From Botryococcus braunii (taxonomy: Eukaryota > Chlorophyta > Trebouxiophyceae), in the NCBI GenBank assembly GCA_002005505.1, contig KV908372.1, positions 62,001 through 126,000 on the forward strand: a stretch of DNA of 64,000 nt, given 5' to 3'. A program made the position numbers and the translations under genes. Below the pieces are notes generated by a model. It saw only the letters and a program-made list of their open reading frames with translations. It was not told the DNA's origin and did not search any database. Positions 1-11,375 of the stretch are shown here, in pieces (positions within the stretch are counted from its first letter, which is position 1; each line of letters starts with the position of its first letter).

Positions 1-1146
1 CTTTGCCTGCGGGGTTGCTGCAACCTATAGAGTTGCCGCTGAATCCTTGGCACACGGTGACTATGGATCTCATTACCCAACTGCCTAGAACAGGCAAGGG
101 TCATGATGCCATTTTCGTCGTAGTGGATAAGCTGACCAAGATGGTGCATCTTATGCCAACAACCACCAAAGCTACGGCTTAGTATACGGCTAAGCTGTAC
201 GTTGACAATGTGTGGAAGTTGCATGGTGTTCCCCAAGTGGTGGTATCTGATAGAGATAAGCTCTTCACCAGCCACTTTTCTAGAGCCTTGTGTCAATCCA
301 TTGGGACTCGACAAGCCATGTCGACAGCCTACCATCCGCAAACGGATGGGCAGACTGAGCGAGTGAATCGAGTGCTCGAGGACATGCTACGCATGTATGT
401 GGCCAAGTCCCAGGATGATTAGGATGAGAAGTTGGTCTGTGCAGAATTCGCGATCAATAATTGCGATCACGAATCCATGGGGTCCTCGCCCGTTCTTGCT
501 GAACTACGGGTTTCAACCCCACCTGCCAGTCACGATTCTCCCCAACAGACGGGTACCTGGTGCGTCTGACTTTGTTCAGGGCATGCAACGCCTCATCAAT
601 GAGGCCAGGATGACCCATCGGGTGGCCACTGCGAGACAAGCGCAGTATGCCAACACCAAACGAAGGAAAGTTCAATTTGGTGTGGGGGACTGGGTCCGCC
701 TCTCCTCAAAGAACCTTCGTTTCAAGGTGGGCACGCCCAAGCTCCTCCCGCGTTGGGTAGGGCCGTTCCAAGTGGTGAAACGTGTGGGTACCCAAGCTTA
801 TGAGCTTGACCTCCCAGCACGATGGCGGATTCATGATGTCTTTCATGTCTCCAACCTGGAACGCTACCGTCGGGATGGTTCGATGCAACCCCCACCACCG
901 GCAGAGGTGCTGGAGGGGGAGGATGAGTAGGAGGTGGAAGCCTTAATGGACCACCGTCGTGTCAATTCACGTGGCCGTCCCAAGTATGAGTACCTTGTCC
1001 GCTGGACGGGTTCCTCGTCAGAGCATGACACCTGGGAAGAGGAACGGAATTTGGCAAATGCTCCCAATGTTGTAAAGGGATACTGGGACAAAGTCAACGC
1101 ACGGGCACCAAGAGGCGGGGCACGTCGTCGTGGGAAGGTTGACTAG
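1..1146 (+). pseudogene. Ty3/gypsy chromovirus pol 3' end (integrase plus chromodomain), decayed
   Basis: This is the tail of a gypsy-type polyprotein whose start lies outside the window. In order it shows the integrase core (TMDLITQLP with the first Asp, VSDRDKLF with the second, [11 protein letters not shown] with the catalytic Glu), a GPY/F-type segment ([11 protein letters not shown]) and a chromodomain (YEYLVRWTGSSSEHDTWE). It aligns along its length with the pol of element D but runs on the opposite strand. Three in-frame TAG codons break it, at about 180, 420 and 928. By comparison with D they replace a Glu, a Trp and a Tyr, so different base changes produced them. The copy cannot make a full protein. 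Confidence 0.92.
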
Positions 1147-1148
1147 GG

Positions 1149-1588
1149 GAAACACAGCAGCACGAGCCTGTCAAGCTGCGTCACCGGGGGGTCGTGGTTT
1201 ACCCATACGTTCGCGTGATCACAGAACGTCCCCTGACTTGGTGGCTAAGTGTCGTCCAGCCCCTGCCCCTACTATCCGCCCTGAAGTTAGCAACTTCACT
1301 GCTTCTTCGTGGGAATGTGTACACGTGGAGTGTACATCTGTTCACGCCGACGACTGCCCTTTGGGCCCCGTCACTGCGGGATTTTGGTCTAGGCGTACCA
1401 TAGAGATACCTCAGGCAAGTGTACACCCAGGCTGGCAGTTGCGGCTGCGGTTTGGTGTCTGGAGGAGACTCACCGGCTCAATGTATAAGATATAGAAGTG
1501 TAGCAGTGACCTTCTATATGCCTCTGCCTGTGACTGTGGCTTGCTTCGGCAGGCCTCCCGGGAGCTCGGTCACCTAGGAGGGGGAGAA
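1149..1588 (+). other. 3' untranslated part of the left gypsy element, ending in a polypurine tract
   Basis: There is no long coding frame after the pol stop. The stretch ends in a purine run (AGGAGGGGGAGAA, 1576-1588) directly before a TG dinucleotide. That is the arrangement of a polypurine tract next to a 3' LTR and fits the orientation of the upstream pol. Confidence 0.6.
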
Positions 1589-1815
1589 TGTAGCGCGCCG
1601 GTAGGCAGACGGTGCCGGGGATCGGCCCCGCACGTGCCGGGCGGTACATTGGTACTGGGTGTAGCCTCATAGGCTCGCACTATATATGGTATGGTGCTCG
1701 GACCATACTAGCACTTTCGTCGGTGCACGGCCATCCTTTGCAAGAATATTACAGTGGGGCAGACACTTGTGCCGTTGACTGTGCAGCAGTTCCCTGTGTA
1801 GCACTCACACTTTGA
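1589..1815 (+). repeat. 3' LTR (start certain, end uncertain) of the left gypsy element
   Basis: The LTR begins TGTAGCGCGCC right after the polypurine tract and holds a TATA-like stretch (ACTATATATGG near 1679). Its partner LTR is outside the window, so the right boundary cannot be fixed. The sequence to 1934 shows no other recognisable feature before copia element A begins. Confidence 0.5.
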
Positions 1816-1934
1816 ACAGTTGGTGCAATAGAGTTTAAAATTGTAGATGTTGGAAGACTGATTGGCATTGTGCCACCAGTTGCCAAGGGAACATGCACTA
1901 CTGTAGTACCAGATGCTGTACTTGCCTGATTTAT

Positions 1935-3312
1935 TGTGAAAGGTTATGGGCAGAGAGAACACCTGTAAGTCCGCAAAAGGATTTGTCAATGCACTGTAGA
2001 GGTTTCGTCAGTCAGACCTCGACACACCCTTTGCGCGCGACTGATACAGGTTCGACAGGAGCGCCTTCCCTTGCGGCAACCAAAAAGCAAGTGCGACTGT
2101 CTCAAACACAAATCAAATATGCAATAGCAAGCTTCAACTTGTAGCAAACAGACAGGACTTCCATTCCGTGGCACAGGATTCGGCCAACCAACGAATCGAT
2201 TACATGGGACAATATTACTGCTTGCCCTACTGGCACAATCTCATATACGCATAAATTACTTCTCACATCAGCTGGTTTTATAGCATCGTCTCAAACATGT
2301 TCTGTGCCGGACCTGAGTCCGGCACACTCGTTCCCTTGACGACCTAACAGCACAGCTTTGCGACAGTCAGCGAAATATCTAACCAAATAGGAATTATCTC
2401 ATTAAATCACAACTACATCAATACCTGTAAGTCCGCAAAAGGATTTGTCAATGCACTGTAGAGGTTTCGTCAGTCAGACCTCGACACACCTATTGCCCCA
2501 AGCATTACGATTTAGCCAGAGCAATGAGCAACATTGCAAATGCAGTGGTTATCAAATACATCATGCTATTCTATCATCTGTCAAAGTGCCAACGTACCCT
2601 TTGCGCGCGACTGATACAGGTTCGACAGGAGCGCCTTCCCTTGCGGCAACCAAAAAGCAAGTGCGACTGTCTCAAACACAAATCAAATATGCAATAGCAA
2701 GCTTCAACTTGTAGCAAACAGACAGGACTTCCATTCCGTGGCACAGGATTCGGCCAACCAACGAATGACGAGTCTGTCGCCTCCAGCAGTTAAATACCTG
2801 ACCGTGTTTGGCGCCCAAGGGACTCGATAAAAGTCGAGTCCCTGAAAGCTTCTCATTCCAAAAAGTCCCTAATTGGTAATCCAATACGGATGATGTGTCC
2901 TAGACAAAATACCTAAAGGTCCCATTTTCTGTACCTAATTAAACACACTGATGTGGCCGCCTAAGAATTAGTTTGACTGACCTCGAAGACGTATTCGAGG
3001 TCCCAAAAAACAAGTTCCACTGAGTGCCACGATGCTGTGTGAGTCAATGCAAAGTTGTCCAACCTCTATGTGAAGTTACGTGAGGAAGACTGAGGTCTGT
3101 CAAGGAATTATGTCGCTTCACAGCCAAGTTCCTAGGACTAGCTGGAAGAAGTATGCAGTAGTTTGCACCTAAGGCCCAACAGTGTTGTGCCGTCCAGGGC
3201 AGCCTGGCATGCACGACTGTTTTGCCTAGGATGAGTCAGAAGAATACCTCTGAATAAGTCCAACAGTAATGCTCCCTAAGTAATTACCTAATCTAGGTCA
3301 TTACCTATAACA
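1935..3312 (-). repeat. LTR of element A (3' LTR on minus)
   Basis: This 1378-bp terminal repeat starts TGTGAAAGG and ends ACAACA-type (TATAACA) on the + strand. It differs from the right LTR at only a handful of places I could find (for example TACCTATAACA against TACCTACAACA). It contains a large internal duplication: the block at about 1963-2195 recurs at 2424-2766 with about 105 bp inserted in the middle. Confidence 0.85.
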
Positions 3313-3499
3313 CTTCCCCTTGGACGTTTCAGAGGTCCAGCTATTGTACTATTTCTCAGGCAACGCCCACTGTAGTACATGCTTCTGGGTCAGGCGTGCT
3401 TCGGGGGAGTTACTAGTGAAGGAGGTAGCTAATCTCCTCACCCTCCGCCTTTGCCCGTGGTCACTCGGTCGTGGTGAACACCAGCCGGAAAATAAGACG

Positions 3500-4925
3500 T
3501 CACTCGCGTGAAACGACACCAAGTGTATTGCGATGAATCTTGAACAACACAGGGACGAGTGGTTTCGTAAAGATGTCCGCCACGTTCTTCTGGGTGGGTA
3601 CATACTTCACGTCCACGTCACCCTGAATGACAGCAGCACGTGCATGGTGAAATGCCACAGCAACATGCTTGGTGTACTTGGAATTTACAAGATTCCGTAA
3701 ATTCCGAACACACCCAGAGTTATCAATGAACAGAGGAGGTTTCCACACATCAACATGAATCTCCTCCAAGAAACCGCGAAGCCAAATGGCTTCTTTGACA
3801 GCATGACTAGCAGCTCGAAACTCTGATTCCACTGTTGATGTAGCAGCGGCACTTTGTTTCTTGCTGCCCCAAACAACTGACCCACCATAAACTTGGAACA
3901 CGAAACCTGTAGTGGATGCTCGCATATCTAGATCACCCGCATAGTCGGCATCGACATAACCCTCAAGAGGAGATGTGCCCCCACCAAGCTGGAGTGCAAG
4001 ATCCCGAGTGTCCTTCAAATACCGGACCACTCGAAGACCTTCTTGCATATGTGCAGTGGTAGGTGTGCCTCTATACCGTGAAAGAACCCCTACCGCATGA
4101 GCAATATCAGGACGTGTGGTATTAGCTAAATACAGAAGAGAGCCAATCAGCTCACAGTAACGATGCCCGGGTTCCAAAGCAACCCCAGCCCCATCAATGG
4201 GATTGGACTGAGTGGAGTGACTGGTGTGCACAAATGATTTACTCATGGGTGTGTCATAGGCCCGTGTGTCACCACTAAGTCCAAAACTGTCCACCAATGC
4301 ATCTATCTTCAGCCCACTACTCATCCACATCAGCTTCCGCTCTCGATCTCGAACAATCTGACATCCCAGGAAATCCTTGACTTCCCAAGATCATGAATAG
4401 AGAACTCTTTCCCTATAGTCTCCTTAAAGGCCAATACACGTGGGAGAGCCTTTGACATGATCAGCATGTCGTCTACAAAGAGAACCAAATACACAGGATC
4501 TTCCCCTGGAACATTTGACACATAGATTCCTGCATCTGACATGCATGCAATAAATCCATGTTTAGCCAGTGTGGCATCAAGCGTATGATACCAGGCCGTG
4601 GAGCTTGTTTGAGGCCGTACAGAGCCTTACGCAAGCGACACACTTGGGGACCACCATTGTGAAATCCTGGAGGTTGAGTAACGTAAACCTCTTCCTCCAG
4701 ATCCCCATTCAAAAAGGCCGTTTTTATATCGAGCTCACTGCATGACTTTCTGTACACTGTGGGCTGCATACACCAAAGAAACCAGGTACGAGCCCCCAAA
4801 GCCATTCTGCGGTGCGTAAACCTGTAATACATCGTCACATCATGAATACCCTGGTTTTGGACGAACATACTTGGTGCAAAACAGCAGGAAGCTTTTGTCA
4901 CCTTCTCATACCTTTCCATGGGCAT
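3500..4925 (-). pseudogene. element A pol remnant: reverse transcriptase end and RNase H
   Basis: Read on the minus strand it shows the RT fingers motif ([18 protein letters not shown]), an FVDD catalytic box in place of the common YVDD, then copia RNase H ([27 protein letters not shown]) and the usual C-terminal motif (VADIFTKPL). The frame changes twice, near 4545 and near 4330, so it is not translatable as one protein. Integrase and the front of RT are missing. The segment between 4734 and 4960 is a degenerate joint to the gag-protease part. Confidence 0.85.
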
Positions 4926-4960
4926 CCTTGCTGATGTGTCCAGTCAACTGCATGACTTTT

Positions 4961-5651
4961 TGAAATATTCTGGGCTTGGCGTATCCTGCATGGTGGCGGC
5001 ACGGAGGGTGTTAGACGATGTCCTCCTACTTGTGCGTTGTTAAGTAGGCACGGACATATACAAGTCAAGGACTGGTTGGCAACTGATTGATAGACACCCG
5101 GAGTGCTGCTATAGTTCCAATCAAGTCTTACAATATCTCTCATCTCTCCTAATAAGGTGACGCAGTTCAAACACGCCTAACCTGCTCTCACTCAGGTCAT
5201 GCTCGTTACTTTGTCCGATGAGCTAAACTCAACTCCATATGTCTAGCTTGTTCTAACAATGTTCATCTGAGTGCTAAATCCAGGAATACAATAAGGGTTA
5301 AGTCACCTGCATGGTGGCGGCACGGAGGGTGTTAGACGATGTCCTCCTACTTGTGCGTTGTTAAGTAGGCACGGACATATACAAGTCAAGGACTGGTTGG
5401 CAACTGATTGATAGACACCCGGAGTGCTGCTATAGTTCCAATCAAGTGCCTTCCCTCTCCGTGCTTGCCCCATATGCCTCCTTTCTACAAACGTGTCTGT
5501 AACTTGCGTTATGATAGTCTTCGTTCAAATGCATGTATTGCCTGGCAGAACTCAGAGTTTTGCCTCTCCTTCCTAATTGGTATTGTCCTCATCCGGAGAC
5601 TTGCCATTATTTCTCCTCTGAGGGAAAGGCATAAAATTAATTAACACAACA
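4961..5651 (-). repeat. 3' LTR of element B
   Basis: Reads TGAAATATTC to CACAACA on the + strand. A 142-bp block occurs twice within it (4985-5126 and 5306-5447). It is bordered by the polypurine tract CAAGGGGAAG on the minus strand. Confidence 0.93.
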
Positions 5652-5669
5652 CTTCCCCTTGCCTTTACC

Positions 5670-8600
5670 TCACAGAAACTTGGCCAGTCCCAGTGAGTTA
5701 CGATGTCCCAGAAACACTTGTCTAACTAGTGGTTTGGTAAAAATGTCAGCCACATTTCTAGCAGATTGAATGTACTTGAATTCAACCTGCCCCTTTGCAA
5801 TAGCTTCACGGGCAAAGTGACAGCTAATTGCAATATGCTTTGTGTGTTTGGAGTACACCGGATTCCTCAGGTGGTTTATACACCCTTGGTTGTCACAATG
5901 AATCTTCACTATCCACGGTAACACTCCAATTTCCTCCAGGAAACCTCTCAGCCAATTTGCTTCCTTTACAACAGCACTTGCTGCCATGAATTCAGCCTCC
6001 ACTGTTGAAGTGGCAACAGCAGATTGCTTTTTACTTCCCCACACCACTGCTCCTCCAAACACAGTGAGGACAAAGCCAGTGGTAGAGAAGCGATGATCCT
6101 GATCACCTCCATAGTCGGCATCCACATAGCCTTCTAGCTCTATCTCCCCCGCTCCGAGAGTTAGAACCAAATCTCGGGTTCCTTTCAGATACTTCAACAC
6201 ACGGATGGCTTCATTCCAATGTGCTGTGGTGGGAGATATGCGGTAACGAGACAATACACCTACTGCTTGAGCTATGTCGGGACGTGTGGTGTTGGCTATA
6301 TACAGAAGAGACCCTACTAACTCACAGTAACGGTGACCTGGAGGTAGTGGACTGCCAGCACCAATGCTGTTGCTCCCATCTCTCGGTGCAGGCCTTTGGG
6401 ACATTACGAAATCTTTTGTCATGGGAGTATCAGGTCCCACTGACTCAAGATCCAAGCCAAATTTCTCTACAAGTGCATCGATTTTAGGGATGCAACTCAG
6501 GGTGATCAGCCCTTTATCTCTATCTCTCATCACTTGACATCCCAAGAAATCCTTTACTTCTCCAAGATCATGGATGGTGAACTCTTTCTTGAGGAGTCCC
6601 TTCACTCTCTCGATTTCTGACATACCCTTGGAAACTATCAGAAGATCATCAACATAGATCAGCACATAGGACTTTCCTCCATCAGTAGAGCATCTCACAT
6701 ACACTCCCGCATCACTCTTGCACACCTCATACCCCATGACTTCAAGTTTGTCATTCAGGGTTTTGTGCCAGGCACGTGGAGCCTGCTTCAGGCCATACAA
6801 CGCCTTTCTCAATCGGCACACAATATGCTTATCCCCATTCTCAAAGCCAGGAGGTTGCGTTACATATACTTCCTCCTCGAGCTCACCATTCAGAAAGGCG
6901 GTCTTAACGTCTACCTGATGAATTTCACAGCCCTCTCTTGCAGCAACGGCCAGCAGAGCTCTTCTAGCTCCATAGCTACTAGTAGGAGCAAAAACCTCCA
7001 TCACATCCACTCCAGGGATTTGTCTGCATCCCTGTGCCACTAATCTGGCCTTGAATCTCACCACATTGCCATGTGCATCCATTTTCACTGAAAATATCCA
7101 GTGAACTGGAATAACCTTATGTCCACGAGGTCTTGGCACATACTCCATGACCTCATGAGTATCTAGGGAATTTTGTTCTTCCTGCATAGCTGCCTTCCAG
7201 TATTCCCACTGGGGAGACATCTGTGCTTCTCTCAAATTAGAGGGAACGTGAATTTTCCCAAATCTGACACCTGTGTGCTTTTCCTTTGTATTGCCTGATT
7301 TTCCCTCACTTTGTCCAGAACCCACTACTCTTCCACTGACACTCGCTGAGTTACACATCACAGGCTCTCCAGTAGGAGTAGAATGCACTCTCATAGCACG
7401 CTCTCGCTTGGACTCACACTTGGCTTTGCACAAGTTACTCTGCTCATCCCTCACATCATCCTCCCATGCACAGGTACCTCTCGGACAGTCTTTGTAATTT
7501 GGATTTCCTTCACATTGTCCAGACGTCCGATTCACCTCCTCGGACACACTCTGACATGCCTGCAAGAGTTCAGACTCTTCAGGTCTCTCACAAACAACAT
7601 CGGGATATGGCAGAGTGTCTGCATACTTCCCCTGATTCACGTGATCCACATGCCTCTCAGACCGACTGCATGTCACTGTTGGGAGTGACCTCACATCTCT
7701 GACATCACTCTCCCAGGCACAGGTACCTCTCAGTGAGCACTTGTAATTTGGTCTGTCTCCACAATGTCTGTGCTCCTGATTCACCTCCTCCTCTCGTCCC
7801 TTACACGGAGTCAAGGATGCAGACCCTGTCTCCCGCTCACAATCATGTTTGGCTGGTGCAGAGGGAGCATATGATGCTTCCTCTGACCGGTGGCTGCCAC
7901 CACAGTCCCGTCCAGGAGTGCTCTGACTGGACGGGTTGCCAAAAGAACTCTGCATGGTCACATCTCTTACATTTCTCTCAATCACTGAACAGGACCCACC
8001 CATGCTGCTCAGCTCCCCGGGACCATTTGCAGCTTTGCATGTAGCTGCCCCCCTCACTGCACTCACATGCAATTCATGCCCCTCATGTGAATCACCCTCT
8101 AGCTGCACTTCCCCTGGTCCCTGTGACAGAGAGTCACCTTCAGTCAACCCCTCTCGCTCTCTGCTCTCTCCCTTCTCCTGTGGCAGCAGGAGGTCTTTGG
8201 CGGCAATGCGTTGTTCGTGTCGTTGGGCCCGGGTCAGGCCATCCAATTGGTGGTTGCGGCATTCAGACCTAGTTGGTCTGAAGACCTCCTGGGCTCGCTC
8301 CATCTGTGGTCGAAGGTGGGAGTCCCCTCTCACTCCTCTGGCTAAGTCCTGTACTGCCTCCAGGGTTTGATCCATCTCCACTGGGTCACACAGTCTTCTG
8401 GATTTAGACTCGGGCTCAGCCTCCCTGGGGGGTCCTGTGACAGGCTGTGTGGGGAGGTTGCTGGAGGCTGGCAGGTACTCAGGCTCACTGTGTGGGTCAT
8501 CCAGATCTGTCTCAAGGCTGATGTTGGTTGTGTCAGGGGAGGTACCGGGAAAGACTGGGGGAGTGTCACTTGCAGAGGACTCAGGACACAGGAACTCTGT

Positions 8601-11072
8601 AGGCTGTGTTGGGGAAGCACTCATGCCAACCCGAGAGGCTCCCCTGAGGTGCTCTACGAAAACCACATCTCTGCTCTCCTTCCAGATACCCCCTCCCACA
8701 TATATCCGATAGGCTTTGGAGGAGGCTGAGTAACCAGTAAGCATCCCTGGCACAGTTTTGGGGGAAAACACAGAGCGCTGGACATCAGGGATGTGCACAA
8801 AGGCCAAGCAACCCCAGGTACGCAATGGGGTTACATTTGGTTTGTAGCCAAAAAATAATTCTGATGGCGTGCGGTCCCTCCCGGTACTGGGACCCATGTT
8901 CAATAGGGTGCAGGCAGTTTCCAGGGCCTCCTTCCACAACGTTGGACTGGCAGCTGCAAAAGCCAGAAGAGTCCTGGTACGTTCCTTGAGGGTGCGATTG
9001 GCTCTTTCAGCTGCTCCATTCTGTTGCGGGGTGTAAGGAGCTGAGGTCTCCAATTTAGTCCCCTGGGATGCACAAAATTCTTTGAACGTGGCATTCAGAA
9101 ATTCAGTTCCACGGTCACATCGGACACACTTCACTTTGGTTTTCTTCTGGGTCTGCCAATATAGAAGGAGGTCCCGCACAGCAGCACTGATGGCATCTTT
9201 GGACTTCACAGGCAGGACTGCCTTTAACTGAGATGACTCATCCAAAGCAGTCACCCAGTCACGTTCACCAGTTACTGCAGCAGGAAAAATGGGGCCCACA
9301 GTGTCAATATGTACTCTGTCAAGTGGTTCAACAGCTGGTCTACTACTTACTCCAAATGGAGGCCGAGACGTCTTTCCCTCAATACATGCTTCACAGAAGA
9401 CTGGACAATTGGAGCAGGGGCATAGGGATGTATCAAGTCCTGAGACCAGGTCCTCATTGGTTAGGCGCTGCATCCATGTTTCACCTGGATGTCCCATTCT
9501 GCTATGCCAGAGGTATCGTCTGGCACAGTTGTGTGAGTTTTGGGTGGGGGTTTTGGACTTCACAGCAGCCGAGATGATTCTGTGGTTAACACTGGGACTC
9601 AGAGCTACAACTTGATGAATGTAAAATAGCCCTTTCTCTGCACTGATCCGAGACCTCCAGCTGTTTGGACCACAGACTTCAGTGAATGCTCCAACATCAT
9701 CTGTGCGAAAGATTGCCCCATCCCGCAATGCTGCAGATACTGACAGTATGTTTGAGGTTGCAGAAGGAACACACTGAACATGATGTATCCACAAGGGAAC
9801 TCCCACTCGACTGAGGATGCAGACAGAGCCAGATGCTACAATTCCTCTTGTGGCATCTGAAGTGGCCAGATGTAATGGGATGGGTTTGGTATGCACAGTT
9901 GGATTATGTAGCAAGGTCACATCATTCACCAGATGTACAGATGCTCCACTGTCCACCAGCCAGGATTGCAGAGACGAATTTCTGACAGGAGTCTTCAGGA
10001 TGTTGAGGGAAATTATGTATGGCATACCTCTAGGTGGTGGAGGTGGGGGAGCTGGGGGTTGAAACCATGCAGGAAAGGCACCCAGTCCAGGGTGCGCCAG
10101 CTGGGCTGCAGGAGGGTGTGGGCCACCCATAGGTGGAGGTCCCTGTAGCCACATTCCCTGCAGTTGTTGGACCGCTGCCACTACGTTCCGTTGGGTCTCC
10201 TCGTCCCGCTTCCTCTTTCGACAGTCCCTCCAGTAATGCCCCTTCTTATTGCAGTAGTTGCAGATGCCCTTTGTCTCGGACTTGGCCTCAGAGACAGTTG
10301 GTTGGGCCTGCTGATGGGCTGCACTGGCAGCTGGTGGGGTATTGGTTCCACTGGAGCCTTGTCCAAGAGCCAAAACCCTTGGTTGGCGAGGAGCATATTC
10401 ATCAAAACCCACTGCCGCTGCTGTGTTGCGCAGAAGTCCAGCCAGCTTCTCCAGGGGTTGTGCTGCAGCAGTTGTGATCATTCCTGGCTCTTTAGCTGCA
10501 TCAGGCAAGCCCTGCACAATCTGGGTTGCAACGTGTGCATCCAGTAGAGCATGGTTGTTCCTGTCAAGGCATGCCTTCAGGTTGATCATTCTGTTGACAT
10601 ACTGCGATATCGTCTCGTCATGTTTCATTCCCTGGTTCATTTCTTGGAGCCAGTCTGCATTGGCCTGGATATTATATCCACCAATAAACTTTCTGCAGAT
10701 GAACTCATATGCATCATAGGCAGAGGGCAGATTAGACAGAGGTCCCAGCCATTCCTCTGGAACTGACTCATAAATCAGCAACATTGCGGCTGCATCATGT
10801 GCTGTACCAGGCATAGCCTCCAGGATGGCAGGCAGAGACCCTTTTGACTCATTTGCTGCCAAAAATGCATTCTTCCAAACAATAATATTTGTCCCCCGTT
10901 CCTTCAGTTTTATGTGTACCTTGACATTTGTTGGGATAATCTTGGGCAGCTCATCTCCGCTGCCTCTTGAGGTGCTGGGAGTACATGGTTCTCTGATGGG
11001 CGTGGATGAGGCTGGTTCACTGCTTGACGTTGATGCTCCACTAGCTGATGATCCTTTCTTCTTGGAAGTCAT
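5670..11072 (-). CDS. copia gag-pol polyprotein, 1800 aa, intact
   Basis: One open frame encodes all copia functions in copia order (integrase before RT). Approximate residues: gag to 265; zinc knuckle CNYCNKKGHYWRDC at 269-282; aspartic protease LVDSGAS near 370; integrase zinc domain (H-x-H and C-x2-C) 515-570; integrase core with VHIDTVGP, CDRGTEF and QQNGAAER at 590-690; RT with DVKTAFLNGELEEEVYV near 1390 and YVDD near 1473; RNase H DADYGGD near 1652; VADIFTKPL near the end. It is longer than most copia polyproteins (about 1300-1450 aa). The excess lies in a linker of about 500 residues between integrase and RT that is rich in Cys, Ser and Glu. The start is the first ATG of the frame, 0.3 kb after the primer-binding site. 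All catalytic residues I looked for are present. Confidence 0.95.
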   Translation of the reverse strand: MTSKKKGSSASGASTSSSEPASSTPIREPCTPSTSRGSGDELPKIIPTNVKVHIKLKERGTNIIVWKNAFLAANESKGSLPAILEAMPGTAHDAAAMLLIYESVPEEWLGPLSNLPSAYDAYEFICRKFIGGYNIQANADWLQEMNQGMKHDETISQYVNRMINLKACLDRNNHALLDAHVATQIVQGLPDAAKEPGMITTAAAQPLEKLAGLLRNTAAAVGFDEYAPRQPRVLALGQGSSGTNTPPAASAAHQQAQPTVSEAKSETKGICNYCNKKGHYWRDCRKRKRDEETQRNVVAAVQQLQGMWLQGPPPMGGPHPPAAQLAHPGLGAFPAWFQPPAPPPPPPRGMPYIISLNILKTPVRNSSLQSWLVDSGASVHLVNDVTLLHNPTVHTKPIPLHLATSDATRGIVASGSVCILSRVGVPLWIHHVQCVPSATSNILSVSAALRDGAIFRTDDVGAFTEVCGPNSWRSRISAEKGLFYIHQVVALSPSVNHRIISAAVKSKTPTQNSHNCARRYLWHSRMGHPGETWMQRLTNEDLVSGLDTSLCPCSNCPVFCEACIEGKTSRPPFGVSSRPAVEPLDRVHIDTVGPIFPAAVTGERDWVTALDESSQLKAVLPVKSKDAISAAVRDLLLYWQTQKKTKVKCVRCDRGTEFLNATFKEFCASQGTKLETSAPYTPQQNGAAERANRTLKERTRTLLAFAAASPTLWKEALETACTLLNMGPSTGRDRTPSELFFGYKPNVTPLRTWGCLAFVHIPDVQRSVFSPKTVPGMLTGYSASSKAYRIYVGGGIWKESRDVVFVEHLRGASRVGMSASPTQPTEFLCPESSASDTPPVFPGTSPDTTNISLETDLDDPHSEPEYLPASSNLPTQPVTGPPREAEPESKSRRLCDPVEMDQTLEAVQDLARGVRGDSHLRPQMERAQEVFRPTRSECRNHQLDGLTRAQRHEQRIAAKDLLLPQEKGESREREGLTEGDSLSQGPGEVQLEGDSHEGHELHVSAVRGAATCKAANGPGELSSMGGSCSVIERNVRDVTMQSSFGNPSSQSTPGRDCGGSHRSEEASYAPSAPAKHDCERETGSASLTPCKGREEEVNQEHRHCGDRPNYKCSLRGTCAWESDVRDVRSLPTVTCSRSERHVDHVNQGKYADTLPYPDVVCERPEESELLQACQSVSEEVNRTSGQCEGNPNYKDCPRGTCAWEDDVRDEQSNLCKAKCESKRERAMRVHSTPTGEPVMCNSASVSGRVVGSGQSEGKSGNTKEKHTGVRFGKIHVPSNLREAQMSPQWEYWKAAMQEEQNSLDTHEVMEYVPRPRGHKVIPVHWIFSVKMDAHGNVVRFKARLVAQGCRQIPGVDVMEVFAPTSSYGARRALLAVAAREGCEIHQVDVKTAFLNGELEEEVYVTQPPGFENGDKHIVCRLRKALYGLKQAPRAWHKTLNDKLEVMGYEVCKSDAGVYVRCSTDGGKSYVLIYVDDLLIVSKGMSEIERVKGLLKKEFTIHDLGEVKDFLGCQVMRDRDKGLITLSCIPKIDALVEKFGLDLESVGPDTPMTKDFVMSQRPAPRDGSNSIGAGSPLPPGHRYCELVGSLLYIANTTRPDIAQAVGVLSRYRISPTTAHWNEAIRVLKYLKGTRDLVLTLGAGEIELEGYVDADYGGDQDHRFSTTGFVLTVFGGAVVWGSKKQSAVATSTVEAEFMAASAVVKEANWLRGFLEEIGVLPWIVKIHCDNQGCINHLRNPVYSKHTKHIAISCHFAREAIAKGQVEFKYIQSARNVADIFTKPLVRQVFLGHRNSLGLAKFL

Positions 11073-11375
11073 AATTCCCCAGTTGTCTTATAACTCCAGT
11101 ACTCGCAACGTAGCAGCAAGATCTTACTCTAGCGGACAGCCAACGTGAAGGTGAAAAATGTAGTCTTTGACGATAAAGGCTCTCTCGCCAGGATTGCGGT
11201 CTCCACGTTGTCCTCCTTCTCTGATTAGTTCGTTGTATGACGGAGGTCCTGATCTCAAGCGCGCTGGGACGTTGAGGTTGGTAGTCTTCCTGGCTGTTTG
11301 CTTTGTTCGCTTCTTCGCCATTCACAGTCTAGTGAGCTCCGATTTAGGCGCCACCCACTCTCAGCATCCGAGCCC

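Noticed and set aside
6718..10766. Many + strand frames of 60-144 codons opposite the copia gag-pol
   Set aside because: They are shadows of the 1800-codon minus-strand frame. None has a familiar motif.
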